From: Ignelater luminosus
Taxonomy: Eukaryota > Arthropoda > Insecta > Coleoptera > Elateridae
NCBI GenBank assembly: GCA_011009095.1
Contig: VTPC01001939.1
Coordinates: 1-64,000 of the forward strand
Reading direction: 5' to 3'
DNA: 64,000 nt
Both the position numbers and the translations under genes were made by a program. A model generated the notes under the pieces. That model saw nothing but the letters and a program-made list of their open reading frames with translations. It ran no database searches and was not told the DNA's origin. Below are positions 1 through 12,510 of the stretch, piece after piece (positions within the stretch are counted from its first letter, which is position 1; each line of letters starts with the position of its first letter).

Positions 1-3000
1 AATTTGCGGATTTCGTTATTTTCTCGCGGAATTATGGTTTTCATAAAATGGTGCGGTAAAAGCGATTAGAGGTTTAAAGTAGGGTAGGCATTTATTGATT
101 CATATATCAGCATCGGTGTAATTGTTACCATTAAGAGTTTTCGGAAATAATAAATTCGAAACCTTCTGCTGCTTTGGCACCCTGAAATATAACATTAAGC
201 TTTCGATTTTACTTTCTTATACGATACAAGAAAAATAATTAGAGTATTTAAGAGCAAATTCATTTAGCAAAATTATTATTTTTGTGTGATCATTTTTTTC
301 AGCAACCTTTTTATATTAGAACATCAAAGCATTTTGATGTAAAAACATGCTTAATTAGGAATTAGCTTGAAAAAAAATTTCGAATTAATGACTTCCTAAA
401 TCAAATGGAACAGATGATGTTGGTATTGAAATCTATATTCGGAGATTTAAAAGTCTACACAAAAAACTTTTTTAAGATATTAAGTTCAAAGATGTAAAAC
501 ATTTCAATCTTCATTAATAAAAAAAAAACTTCGAACGCTTGGAAACAAGCAAGTATCTTTTGAAGGCAGCGTTTGTATTTAACTCCCAGTGCTATATTTC
601 ACATTGGTCGCGCCGCCAATAAGCATGAAAATAAATTCGACAAGCTCCATCTGTTTTTAAAGCATTTATCGATTTCTGTGCCACCAACGCACTTGATATT
701 AAAAGAGCTTAATTTTTCCTTTTTTGTGTGTGTTAAGGAACGTTTATAATTTGATATTTTATAAAATTATAAGGGCGAAACCTTTTTATATTCCCATTGT
801 TTAAGCAATTTAAATTCCCCCCCTTACTTAGTTAAGATCTCTCTTGAATACGGTCCAGACGTTAGCTGAGGTTTTCTGGCATTAAGTTAACATCCACGTA
901 GACATCCTAAAATTTTGGCATCCGTCTCGCAGCTTCGTTATGTTTGAACTGAAGCCCCTGAGTGTCGTTTAGATTTTTAAAACAGTAGCCTAGGATATGT
1001 AAAAAAAAACTAAAAAAATGTAAATTTTCAAAGTGGGAATAAGGGCATGGTTTAGTGTAGAGACTATTGATCATCACCGGGCCGAACTGCGGGGCATTTT
1101 ATATATATATACAGAAATAAGAACCAGGCGGGTCTGTGCTATCTCGGGGCACGTAACCCTAACGCCGTCATCTCTGCCTGAATGAGCGGGACGTGCCCCG
1201 TGACGCTGCACTATCTATCGGTACCCAGCCTCGGGCTACGTGCCTACACAAAAATTTTTATACCCATATTCTGATTAATAATCTGTACGGCAATAGACAG
1301 ATATAAGCGAATGGCTTTACGCATACAAAGAACCTAAAATAATTTTTTGAAAAGGAATTCTATGAAAATAATTTATTGATCGTTTAGGGTTTTTTTGGTT
1401 ATTAATTTTTTATATCGAACTTTTCTATTTTGGTACAAATCTCTATCTCGATCTAAAGGTTTTCCAAAGCGTAGACATGATCAGATTTGGTAAAACGAAG
1501 TCTAAACAAGCAACACCTGTGCAGATCATAGGATCTACATAATGCCAAAACAATGCCTTATATAGTGTAATATAGAGATTTTGTAGAGTGGCATTTCCAA
1601 TAAACATATCTAAGTTGGTACTTGGTGAAATATATTCAATCTGCTTGCAACATCCCATTTCGCTGCATTTTCTAAGGATAAAATTTACAAGGAGAAATTT
1701 TATTATTTCCTGCCAGAAGTACGTTTATATTATTATATAATTAAGAACACATTTCCCATCCGAAAGCCCTAAGTATAATTTAATTATAATTTATAATTTA
1801 CCCTAAAATACTTGCAAAAAGACAAAACCCACGCGAAAGGAAAATAGGTTTTCCTTCCAATTAAAAACTTAATTATGGAATCATTTTTATTTGCATCATC
1901 ATTTCAATCTTTTAATTCGGAAGAATAAGTACAATGAATTTAATAGATATTGGAAGATGAATTACAAAATGATTTACATTTTTGTGGTGCAGAGAAAGAG
2001 GGAGTTTTTATTTTTAAAAGATTTCTCTGAGCGCACGAGAATTTAAGGGACAGAATTTATATGCGCTCAAGTAGTTTTCTTGTTTTTCTTTATAAACTTA
2101 TTTGTAATTCATAATATATTTTCTTAATCAAGTTTATGAAAAATTGAATTTTATTTTCTGCTTATTTAAATAATATTTAATGGAATTTCGTAACTTTTAT
2201 TTTTTTTTACAAAAGAACATTTATAGCGTTTTCTTGTTTACGTGCACCAGGCATATCACCGTTTCTGAAGTACTTCATACTTCCTGTCTCTCCGTATGCG
2301 CAAATTAAATTTGAATTTAATTTTAAATTCTCAAGAAAGCATTTGTAACTTTAATCTAAGGAGAAAGTAATTTACTTTGAAAATTAACCCCGTTAATATG
2401 GTGATTAGAATTGTTTTCATCGTTAAAGTACATTTTAATAATGTAACATCCTCTAAGTAGACTAATAATAATTCTAGGAGAGTTTTTCACATAAAATGCA
2501 TCCATATTGCACTAGTAAGGTATTTTGCGTTGGGAACATCAATGAATAAAAAGATATCTTGGTAAATTTGATGAGCTAGTTTTACACACAATTTTTGCAG
2601 TTTTTCTAGATGAACATGATGAGAACAAAAAGATGGCAACAAAAAAAAGTACAAAATCACATTACAGTACAAAATTTAACAAATTGTACTCTATCTAATT
2701 AAAACATTCTACATTACTATGTTTAAAATATCGCATTTCATTTTTTTCGTTGGTTTAGAAAATATTTTTTTCTGGCCTAAAACTAATGTGAAATAACAAA
2801 CATCGAATCAACATATTGGATTTCATAACCACATACGGTCAGAGCACCGGTTGCGGCCACTTTCGCGTTATCATTCATATCTATTTAGTAAGCATCGACG
2901 ATATTCAAAAGTTAAATTGCAACTTTCCCGCTTAAAATTCAAATGTCTTGGGAAGTACTTATAAAAGTTGCCGAATGCTGATGCTAGCTGTTTGAAAATA

Positions 3001-3261
3001 AAGTGGTCTGTGCGGTTCTTTCCAATCTCTAAAGATTTAAAGGTAAGTTCATTGGCTAATTTTTATTTGCAGTTGTAAGATGCCTTAAAAAGTATTACCT
3101 TGTTACATTTATTAATTGCTCTGATAGTTTGTTATTATATCAGCACGTTATTTTTGTGTATAAAGAAAATATCCGATTAATAAAATCAGTATTGAGCATT
3201 TCTTGTTTGCACTCTTACCAATGTCTTACAGCTAAAAGCCTTTTAACTAGCTTAATGAAAC
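1..3261. other. AT-rich stretch, no supported gene
   Basis: I see no gene here. The stretch is AT-rich with many homopolymer runs and only short chance reading frames. Two frames of 61-71 codons on the minus strand (1443-1658 and 2487-2672) have no motif I recognise. The one compositional exception is a GC-rich patch near 1075-1250, listed separately. A short (AT)n run lies at about 1100-1111. Confidence 0.6.
1145..1200. repeat. GC-rich perfect inverted repeat
   Basis: A 10-bp arm CGGGGCACGT (1145-1154) is repeated in perfect inverted form at 1191-1200, leaving a 36-base loop. It lies inside a GC-rich island of about 170 bp (roughly 1075-1250) in AT-rich DNA. No tRNA or 5S promoter boxes were recognised. 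It could be the remnant of a mobile-element end or of a small structured RNA; the sequence does not decide. Confidence 0.6.
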
Positions 3262-3362
3262 TGTGAGGCTGTAGTCTCAGCAGACAAATCATCAGAGATT
3301 AACCTTAAAATGGTTAATCTCACAACAACGGTTTCCAGATTAAGTCTGAATAAATGTCCATG
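3262..3362 (+). repeat. Left LTR remnant of the BEL/Pao element
   Basis: This segment aligns with 6061-6165 over about 100 bp. Both contain cagcagacaaa, agagattaaccttaaaa, acaacaa and gattaagtctg in the same order and spacing. Similarity fades after about 3362, so only part of the LTR is recognisable. The upstream edge near a TGTGAGG at 3262 is an estimate. Confidence 0.65.
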
Positions 3363-3619
3363 GCTCTTCGAGCTTTACACTAGCGTGTAGCGTCCACCAA
3401 GCCTACGACAAATAATTACATAACTATTCATGGTCCCTCAAACCAAGAAGCCAACACCGGCACGATCAACTTCAACAACAACGACAAGATACAACGAAAA
3501 TACGGCTGCATCAAAAGAGAAAATCCGCTCCAAGGATTCAAATAAGATGTAACGAATCAGTCATCAGCCACTTGGCTACATTAAGTTTCTACTAGAAGTT
3601 ATCAAGTATCTACATCAAG

Positions 3620-4880
3620 ATGGAACAAAGGGCAGCTCATTACGGAGCAGTACAGCAATATGAAAAAGGATCCATCAGCAAGGAAGACAAAACAATACTT
3701 CCAAACTTGCCTAACTACGGTTAACAATTACTTATAGGAAATAAAAAAAACAAAACATGCAAATTAGTGAGCTGAGTATACTGAATCACGCCTACTTCTT
3801 CTTCAACTATTGTGAAAAATTAAAAAGAGTATATGAAATCACTAAGAAGTATATTATGAAGCACGGGAAGAAAATTGAAGATTAGGAAGATCAAGCAGCA
3901 ACAGCATTAAAACCGATGGTACAAACAAGTAATGAGGGAGAGAAATCGAAGAGATACAACACTTGCCTTTAAAAGGCAACAACTACGAATCAAGCATCTG
4001 CATGAGACTATTGCACGCATAATAAGCGAATTAGCACAACAGAAATCTCAAACACATTACCTACAAGTACATAAAAAGTTCAACGATGACTGGGACTCTA
4101 TTCATCAGTTAAACGAAGAAATCTATTTATGAAGAAGAATTTACAGCAAAAGGGCACTAAGAAATCATCACCCAAGAGGTATATCAAATCAGCAACGAGC
4201 CGGAGAAAAAGATAATATCAGAGTCTATTCATCTCAACTTGTTTCAGAAGATAATTCATTCCGAACCTAATCTAACCAATATCGAGAAAATGCATTATTT
4301 GAAGACGCACGTACATAGAGAACCCAACATCTAGTCATCACTGAAGACAACTACGAAACCACCTGGAAACTGCTAACACATAGATGCAACAATAAAAGTT
4401 GATTTTCTCCAATTTACTAGACAAGATCCTGGACTTCCTGCCTATACAACAAGAATCATTTAAGAAAATTAAGCGACTGCACGACACCATAACAGACTGT
4501 CTTGAGGCAATCAAGAATTTAACCGTTGACACCGCATCTTGGAGTCCATTCATCGCACGCATAATTATTTGAAACCAATCGACTATTTGAGCAATCATTA
4601 GAAAACTCCCACGAGGTTCAACACTACGAAAAGTTAATAAAATTTCTCCAAACAAGAAGCAATGGGAGAATCGAAACAAAAGAATTTCGAATCAACAGCG
4701 ATCGAAGAAACCAAGACACCACAATAGTCAGCACCACACACTCAACGTTTGTGAGAAATTCCTCGACCTACCTCCAAATCAGAGTTACCTCATCGATAGT
4801 AATGTGCCTGAAAAAGCTGCTACAAATGTCGCAAGGGGCACCACACGCTTCTTCATAGAGACCAACCCAGGCAACAAGCA
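3620..4880 (+). pseudogene. BEL/Pao gag relic
   Basis: Short open stretches in several frames, such as 3932-4132 encoding 66 residues, lie between the left LTR and the protease. The composition is hydrophilic and rich in Gln, Lys and Ile, as expected of a retroelement Gag. The best family evidence is near 4810-4860, where one frame reads KCRKGHHTLLH, close to the cysteine-histidine knuckle of BEL/Pao gag proteins. A start near 3620 (atggaacaaagg) is plausible but not proven. No continuous frame survives. Its role would have been capsid formation around the element RNA. Confidence 0.55.
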
Positions 4881-4919
4881 AGTAGACCAAGAGAATGCCC
4901 ATCTCAACAAGAGAGCTAC

Positions 4920-6060
4920 AACGTCGCGCGACAAGAAGACAGTGTGGTATCAGCTACAGCAGTAATTCGAGCAAAGAAAGCAGATGGCATCTATGAAATT
5001 TTGCGGTCACTCATAGATACAGGTTCTCAAGCTTAGCGCAACACCGAGCAAGCAGCTCAACTACTGGGTACAACAAAAAGCAAGGTTAAGGCAGAAGTAT
5101 CGGGACTTGAGAATGAGCAACGCAAAACATCCACCACTCATATTGCAGCACAAGGTTCACCAGTAACTTTATGCTGAACACAACACTACTGGCCTTAAGA
5201 ACACCAACTTACTTATTACCCAAAAAACCACTAAAGAGCAATATAGATGAATGAACCAATAGACATAATACTACGGGAAAGGACATTACCGCAATCACGC
5301 TGGCTGGCCTATCCAAGAGCAAAAATGGAACAATTGGTCAAAACACAGAATTCGGTTAGATTCTGCTAGGAGCATTTAAAGAAACAAATAGCAACATCCA
5401 CATCGTCAGTTAGTCACATGTATCAACAAAGATAACCAATTAGCAAAGTTTTGAGATCTGGAAAAAGTTAATCAGCCACGAGAGTTAACAGAGGAAAAAA
5501 GGGCATGTAATGAATTCTACAGCCAAACAACGCAAAACAACCAAGCTGGAACATACACAGTACGTCTACCATTCAAGAACACAACAACAACCCTGGGAAC
5601 CCCAAAATCCAAGGCCATAGCAAGAACGCTCCAGAAAAAGAAACAACTTACAAAAGACAAACAATTGGATCAACAATCCTACCAGTTCATGAAAGAATAC
5701 CCAGAGCTTGGACATATGAAACTCATCCCAAGAAAAGAAGAAGATCAAAGGAGGTACTGCATTCCTCACCAAGCTGTAATTAAAGCAGACAGTACAACCA
5801 CCAAACTACCAGTGGTATTCGACGCGTCTTCCAAGCCATCCAGTCGCGACAACTTCAAAGAAAAGATGCATACGAGATTACGTCTACAGCATTGAGCTTG
5901 CAGACATCCTACTGTGCTGGAGATCGCACAAAATAGCATTCTCAGCCGATGTAGAGAAAACATATCGCCAAATACAAGTTCAAGAAGAGGATCAACAGTT
6001 TCAGAGTATAATATTGAGATTAGATTGAACGAAGTCAATCCGGGAATATGGTCTAACAAT
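4920..6060 (+). pseudogene. BEL/Pao pol relic: protease and N-terminal reverse transcriptase
   Basis: The aspartic protease signature LIDTGSQA is readable at about 5007-5033 and is followed at once by a stop. A longer open frame at 5665-5895 reads EYPELGHMKLIP, then IPHQAVIKADS, then TTKLPVVFDASSKPSS. These are the conserved blocks at the start of BEL/Pao reverse transcriptase. After a frameshift, the next block (FSADVEKTYRQIQV) follows at about 5940-5980 and contains the first catalytic Asp of RT. Reading continues only to about 6057, then switches to LTR-like sequence, so the YADD-type motif, RNase H and integrase are absent. The truncation at the right LTR suggests internal recombination or deletion. 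Confidence 0.8.
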
Positions 6061-6165
6061 GCTGCAGTTTCAGCAGACAAACTATTAGAGATTAACCTTA
6101 AAAAGGTTAGTCTTACAACAACAATTTCTGGATTAAGTCTGGATAATTGTCCATTGCCAATCACC
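6061..6165 (+). repeat. Right LTR remnant of the BEL/Pao element
   Basis: Direct-repeat partner of 3262-3362. It begins immediately after the last recognisable RT codons, which places the internal deletion breakpoint at about 6057-6061. Similarity to the left copy is roughly 80% by eye over the matched blocks. Confidence 0.65.
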
Positions 6166-6249
6166 GTCTTGGACCCACATAGTTCGTAGAACATTCTGAA
6201 TGTATTATCAAGACACACGCAGCTGTTTTGCTCCTGGCAAAATAAGAAG

Positions 6250-7600
6250 ATGTTGCAAGACGTTTGACAGATTCTTGAGATCCAAAGAGAGTTTGGAACA
6301 TGAATGAAATGTCCTTTTACTTGAAACCATTAAAAAGCTGTGTTATAGCAGAAAAAGGCTATTACGCCCCTTCATTAGCATCGTATAATCTTGAAAATGG
6401 GGCATTCGAAAATTAAAAAATGGTTGAATGACAGCGAAATCGTTCAACATTTTGTAAACGCCTTTAACCCATTTCTTATTGAACAGAAAAACATTCCTCC
6501 CTCCATCATGTTTTCGTATGCGCATACATTCCGTTTAAGTCTACAATTAAGCAGAGTTTGCCAAAATAGTAGAAATACATTTGTTGGATGTAAAGGATTT
6601 ATTTGCTTTAAAATGTCACTAGAAAAAACATTAGGGATTTGAAGACTTTTACATGATTGAAGACAGATACAAAAACAGGACGTAAAAAACTTTTTCGGCA
6701 AAAAACCTCAACCGTTTCGTTACAAAATACATCTTAACTTAAAAAAGTGTCTATGTTACTTTTAATAAAAAATCGAGCTTCTGGCTTTAAAGGAATTTGA
6801 ATCTAAAACTTGGAGTAAGAGTAGAATTCAAAAGAAGTAAAATGCTATTTGATGTTTGGGCAACAACTAAATCGGAAATTGGCGAAGCAAGCTCAGAAGA
6901 ACTTCCTGGACCATCTAACAATGTTTTAGAATTTTTATTTTCAAGTTTGAGCACGTTGCCAAAAGCTCAATTCGTCTGGAGCATTAGAAAATAATTTTGG
7001 AGCACTAAGAAGGTGCAGTCAGTTCAAACTCCTGACAAAACAGATATATAAAGGACTTTGCAGTAGTAGAAGCTACAGAAAAAGCATCGACTTTATGTGA
7101 AAACAAGAGAAACTTGTGATGCCAATAAATTTGTACAATGTAGCATTACTACAGATAGAGTTATTGTATTGTACTTCTCAGCCTCTTCCGTTCTGTTCAT
7201 TTTGAGACGGTGAACAGTGAATACCCCATCTCCCATCCCACCCATGTCCCTAAGCTTGAGGCTTCTCAGGGCATCCCGACCCTTTATTCTTCCTTGGGGT
7301 TCTGAAGAAAACCGTTTTACCCGTCATCCTACAATCCTTTCACCACCAACAACAATTTCACTAATAAACCTTCAACAATTACCACACTTTACGTCAACTG
7401 CTCAAGCTTCCTCCACTTCAAATTCTGTTTTCACTTTGACACGGGGCATCTAATCAAACCAAACAACAACATCGTCGGCCGCTGTCAACATCAACATCAC
7501 CAACAGCCTAGTGTAAGCTACTAAATCAAAGCCAGTACCAACAGCCATCGCATCGTCAACATTATCATCACCATCGAGAGTCGCGCTCCGGTATTTACTC
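6250..7600. other. Unassigned; short frames only
   Basis: Short open frames occur (6391-6642 plus, 6444-6701 minus, 6797-6994 plus). The plus frame at 6797 has a plausible protein-like composition but no motif I recognise. From about 7200 the DNA becomes richer in C and A, with CAA/CAC runs and a 78-codon plus frame (7217-7453) of low complexity. I make no functional call. Confidence 0.5.
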
Positions 7601-8300
7601 TATCAAGTTTTCCATTTCTGGCTGAAGAAAAATTAAATCTTCTGAATAGCCGCCCATATCCGGTGGCATTTGACGTTGAGCGGTCACTCACACTCCCGTT
7701 GTGGAGTTCCGCATGAGATCCAGTTGTTTTAGATGTCGCGTCAGTATCCTCTACGCTTTTGAGGGTGTAGTCATCAGAAGCAACAGCTAGTAACTCGTGA
7801 TCCAGCAGTCTCTTTTTCCCTGCACGAACGTACGTCGTCGTCGTCTTGGAGAGAGGCGCGACTATCGGCGCGAGTGTATGATTTTTGTTCTCCTAGGTGT
7901 CCGCTTACTGAATGCGTTAGCAGGTTTGCGGCTCCGAGGTTTCTATTCAGCTGCTGCCACCATTTGTTCCTAACGGCCACTACCGGAAAGGTGTGTTGCT
8001 GAACGCCACTCGTGTGCCCCAAGCAAAAAAGTTCAAGAAAGTTTTTGCAAAGTAAAGCTTTTCCTACCCCGTCTCTCTATCCATTTGGCAACATTGCCCG
8101 CGACAGTTGATGTATAGTCAATGCTATGCATTGCGCCTGTTACGTACACAACGATTTTCAAATCAACATCTGGGGCATCATGATGGCAATACTGAGCATC
8201 AATAATGCCAACCTTTCTCCACCGCCTACATTGCCAATTTATCTTAGTCAATGACCAATGCTTACGAGCGCCAAAGACGTATTTCTTTCATCTTAACTAC
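7600..8300 (-). other. Higher-GC segment with a possible unidentified minus-strand coding relic
   Basis: This segment is visibly richer in GC than its surroundings. A minus-strand open frame at 8033-8251 encodes 72 residues including VVYVTGAMHS and VAKWIERRGR, which look like ordinary protein sequence. Further minus-strand frames (7774-8022) follow downstream. I cannot assign a family. It could be a degraded retroelement or an exon, but no splice sites or start context support a host gene. Confidence 0.3.
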
Positions 8301-8860
8301 CGCCAAACCGGTGTCTACTCTTACTTTGCCGTGGTCTATTGTCTCATAAAAGAGAACAATTGAATGATGTCTCCACTGCAATATTCCACCACATTACTAT
8401 CAAGTTCAGCCAAAAACACTTTAGAAGGAGGTCTGAAACAGCTATCCGCCTTTGGCAAAAACACAACCACAACTTGCTTGCTTGTTTGCTTCCTGTTAGA
8501 AGGCTGAAGAGATTCTACAAGGGAATATAGAATCATAAACTTTCTTGCTTTTCTCGTTTTAAATCTTTCATATTTTAAAACAAAACAATTCCATTTTAGT
8601 TGTCATTGGGGTTTCTTTTTTTTATTTTATTCTGTTTTAATTTATTTGTGAGATTTGTTTTATATGTTTGAACATTCTGTTGATTTATTTTTGTTTATTT
8701 GTTGCTTTGATGAATTTTCTTTGTTTGCAAGTGTAAGGAATAAAACAGGCAAGCAGCGGCTTCTATTGAAACAAAGATCAATTGGCTTGCGGTGGTTACT
8801 GCTTTTCGGTTTTGCTGCTGATGTTGAATACTAGTTTGGAATGCTTGATTTGTCAAGTCA

Positions 8861-9065
8861 AAGTCAAATCATAATTGTTCCTGCTGCTTTGAATAAGCAG
8901 AGGAGGCCACTGTAGCCATATGCCTTTTCAACCTAAATATAATTGGATATTTAATTGGCAAACGCTATTGCACGCGGTCAAGTATGAGAAAGGATTGGAA
9001 ACCTTTTGCTTGAAACGTGTAGGGCCCATGTCAGGAGGGGAGTGCGGAGGTTCGGCGAGCCCGCA
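8861..9065 (+). repeat. Copy of a short interspersed repeat (partner at 58635-58906)
   Basis: The start aagtcaaatcataatt, then the block gaggccactgtag near 8905, gcacgcggt near 8970 and ggaggttcggcg near 9047 recur in the same order on the minus strand at 58906-58635. Here about 20 extra bases separate the first two blocks. The other copy is flanked by a duplicated stretch of integrase coding sequence, so the family is mobile. No clear A and B boxes of a tRNA-derived SINE were found, and a nonautonomous DNA element is also possible. Confidence 0.6.
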
Positions 9066-9079
9066 CACTCATACCACGA

Positions 9080-11530
9080 GTACACCGCAACACACCTCGG
9101 TTTGGTTTTTGAGTTAACTGAATCTACTTGCTGCTTTTGGCTAAGTGAGTTGACTGAACTCACTTGGTGCTAGTCTGTGCTGGCTGACTCAGGCTAGTAG
9201 AGACACCTAGGGTAATGCTGCTTGATTCTAGCTGGGAATCAACTGTGTTGCTTAAGTGGCCTTTTATAGCACAATTCCAACGACATTTGCTATTTGACAA
9301 AACATTTTAGTAAACATAGAGACAATGTATATCAAATCTGAGCTGAGTTACTCTTTTAAACTTCCTACAATTGATGAAAGATTAAAGCTAGAAACATTAA
9401 TTAAACTGTTAAGCCCAAAATATAGAAATAAGGACAGAAAGATAAAAAATTAAAAGTTGCCCACACTGTCAAGACTCTCAAGATATTTTAGATGACAAAC
9501 TGCTTGATTCAACTCATCATTTTTAGATGTTCCCAAAGAACAGCACTTGTTTTATTTCGTGCGACCAGTAAAAACAAGAAAATAGTCCATAGACTATCAT
9601 TCTGGAACCCTTTATTAACTGTTGAAGAGTTTTCAGTTAAATTAAAATTTTGATGTTGAATAAATATCCGTTTTAAATCTTCCTACATAAGATCAATTTC
9701 AGCAGAAAACGCAAAAGCAATTTTAATTCAATTTCCGTAAATTGCAATATGTATTTAATAATTTGTTTGGCTTGTATTAATTTCTAAAGGTCTCTAAACC
9801 AAAATGTTCAGCAAAGAAACTTGTATTTTACACAATACCGAAAATTTCAGCTCTATAAATAAAACAAAAGCATTTTTATTGCTTACTAAATTATAATGCT
9901 TTCACGAAGGGTTTAGCCGGAAGCACTTTTCGTAATTAAATATACCTGCTTCTAATTACCAATAACGTCTTCTGTTTTCGACACTTTAATCTTAGTCATA
10001 CTGTGATATACGTATTAACCCCCTTTGTGTTCATATGATTATTTAGTGCTTGCTTTGATAGCAAGGATGCCATGTGCATTTGACGATGTCTTTTTAGTTT
10101 AGTAATATAAGTAGGAGTACTGTTTACTTGCCTTTAGTAATTATTAATAAATTTAATAAATCTTAACATCGTTAGAGAGTTATTTTTACGGCTTATTGTT
10201 CAAATTTTCAATACGGCATAGTTAACAGGGTTGTATAAATTAGGAAAAAAGAAAGATTTTTTGTGTATCTCATTGAAGGTATTTCAAGATTTAATCAATA
10301 AACCTTTCTTTTTTTAATTTTCTATATCTCTATTAAAAACCGTTTTGTTTGCTCTGGAAATCAATACAAAAATATTTGATTACCTGATATGAACATAAAA
10401 GTAGCTCTATAGGACGGTTTTTGTTTCACGAGCTTCTTGAAAATCCGCAATAAATCTTAAAACCTTCTTGGAGGTTCAACTTAAAAGCAGAGATTTATTA
10501 TATTTTTATTTTATGTTTGCTTTAATATTTACATGTTATATGAGTATAGTGTGTTTACTGAAAAAATAATCAAGTAAAATTGATTTTCTTTTAGACGGTA
10601 TTGTAAGTACATATTCTGACGTCTTTATTCTTTGAGAAAAACACTGAATATAACATGTATATTGAAGTAATTTATCGCACTCGATTACAATTATTATATT
10701 CTTTAATTATTATTATTAATTAAAAAACGAGATCTTTTAGACTTTTAAATGTTATACTCGATGAAGTAAGGAAGGCGTCAATAACTCACCTACAGTGTCC
10801 AAATTAGGTCAACTCCCACTCCTATCGAATCCCAAAAATGTAAAAACGGAGGTATGCAAAAAGCTCTTCTTTGCTTTTGTATTTTAACAACTAGAGTCTA
10901 TAGAAAAGCAATCTCTAATTGTATGACTAGCAACATCTTCAGTAGGTGATGAAATTAGAAATGATAGAAAAAGATGCGCAATTATTTCTCATTACACTTC
11001 TTCAAATCGAATTAAGTTTTCGTGCTCATCAGTAGATGTTAATGTTTTGTTTGCTTTAATTCATTACAGTCAATTCGACACAATAAAAAAACTTAAAATA
11101 TACTTAATTAAATCTTCTATAATACATTAACATTCAATAGCCTGGTTAGAAACATTCGACTCATGAAGATTCTTATAGTACTAGGAATAGTTTCAAGCAA
11201 AGACAGAAAAGGTCAGTTTCAACTATATCATCATCAGTACTGCGTTCTCTTGGCAACATTTATAAAATGAGCTTTGGTTAATAAATGTCAACATCAACAA
11301 TTTATATTGCAATCTATAAAAATCGCCAGCGATATCTACGATTTTAGCATAAAGATGCTATTAGTGTTTGTCTATAAAATCGAACTTAATTATCGACACA
11401 AGTTTTCTTTAAATTGCCAGAAAATTGTTGCCTAGATCAAAATTTTTATTGAAGCTGTCGTTCAACAAGACCTTTAAGTTATTTTTTTAATTAGATTTTC
11501 TACTGTATGCCTTATATACAAAGTGTAACC
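9080..11530. other. AT-rich stretch, no gene recognised
   Basis: About 2.4 kb with no supported coding region. The first 170 bp continue the moderately GC-rich flank of the repeat and contain a local inverted motif (agtgagttgactgaactcact near 9145). The remainder is AT-rich with short homopolymer runs. Confidence 0.5.
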
Positions 11531-11540
11531 TCTAACTAAT

Positions 11541-12510
11541 GATACTTTATGCTAAAAAGGTTTCCAGTGTTACTGTCAAAGATGATTTTGAATACGTCTT
11601 GAGGGTCATCAAAGTCCAGAAAGGAATTTTCAGTCGTGCTATTCTCTGATCTAAGCAGATACAGCTGCCGAATATAATTCAAAATAACACTAATAAATAA
11701 TAATAATCAATTCACAATACTTTACTTTAAGAAAACTTCCAGCATTGCTACCAGGAGTACTTTTAAAAAGCAGCAAGAAACACTGCCCTTAGTTTCCAAT
11801 GCTCTACCCTATGCAGATTTCAAGTGTTGCTGAGAAGGATAACTGTAGATAAAAGCCCTCGATACTTTATATTACTAAACGCTTTTTTGTTTTAGAAAGG
11901 CTTTCGTGTTGCCGCTTAGGATAGCTACAAATAAAAGTGTGAAGTGTTGTTTTCAAACCTAAGCAGGTATAGCTACCAAAGACTACTTTGATCAGAAGAC
12001 ATAACGATCAAAAGTGCAATTATTTAGGGTAATTTAAAATAGAACTGCTAAACAAGATCCTCTGTTTACAATGCACCACGAGATGGGTGAGCAAATTTGG
12101 CCCCGGACCCAAAATGTCTTGTACGAATACAAAATCAAATAGAGTAGAAATTTATAGAACTAAATAAGAAACTTTGTCGTTATATAAGACAATTTGATGA
12201 ATTTGGCCTTGAACTTGTAACTTTAAATATTATCTGATGGTGAACTTTGGCTCAAAATATTGCACGCCAAGAAGTTTTAGAATTGCTAGTTAAAATGATT
12301 TTGAATAACCAGAAGCATGTCGTGAAACTATCAGCCTTATTCTGAAAATCACATACTTTACCCTAGGAAGGTTTTCAATGTAGCCCAAAGGTAATTTTAA
12401 ACGAATTTTTAATATTCGACTTTTAAGTCACTATAATTCCTAATCAAAAGTGGCACGTATAACTCTTAACACACGATATCTTATCCTAAGGCGACGTTGT
12501 GTTATTTTGA
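11541..12510. repeat. Degenerate tandem repeat, irregular ~120-180 bp spacing
   Basis: A phrase resembling atactttat.ctaagaaggtttccagtgttgct recurs near 11541, 11718, 11861, 12353 and 12474. A second phrase, ctaagcagatacagctgccga, recurs near 11650 and 11965. Copies are strongly diverged and spacing is irregular, so this is either an old satellite or a decayed repetitive element. No protein coding is seen. Confidence 0.4.

Larger units (their letters stand above)
3262..6165 (+). mobile_element. BEL/Pao LTR retrotransposon relic, internally deleted
   Basis: The element is bracketed by two related ~105-bp segments (3262-3362 and 6061-6165) in direct orientation, read as LTR remnants. Between them, in order, are a gag-like stretch, a zinc-knuckle segment near 4810-4860, a protease with a DTGSQ motif (5010-5033) and the first part of a BEL/Pao reverse transcriptase (5650-6060). 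The rest of RT, RNase H and integrase are missing: pol runs straight into the right LTR-like segment. At about 2.9 kb it is far shorter than complete BEL elements, which are typically 5-7 kb. The bases near 3430 (tggtccctcaaacc) lie where a primer-binding region would be expected, which is inference. Many stops and frameshifts make it inactive. Confidence 0.75.

Noticed and set aside
9047-9060. ggttcggcg as a tRNA-type B box of a Pol III gene
   Set aside because: The match to GGTTCGAnnCC is partial, no A box was found at suitable distance, and no cloverleaf could be drawn.
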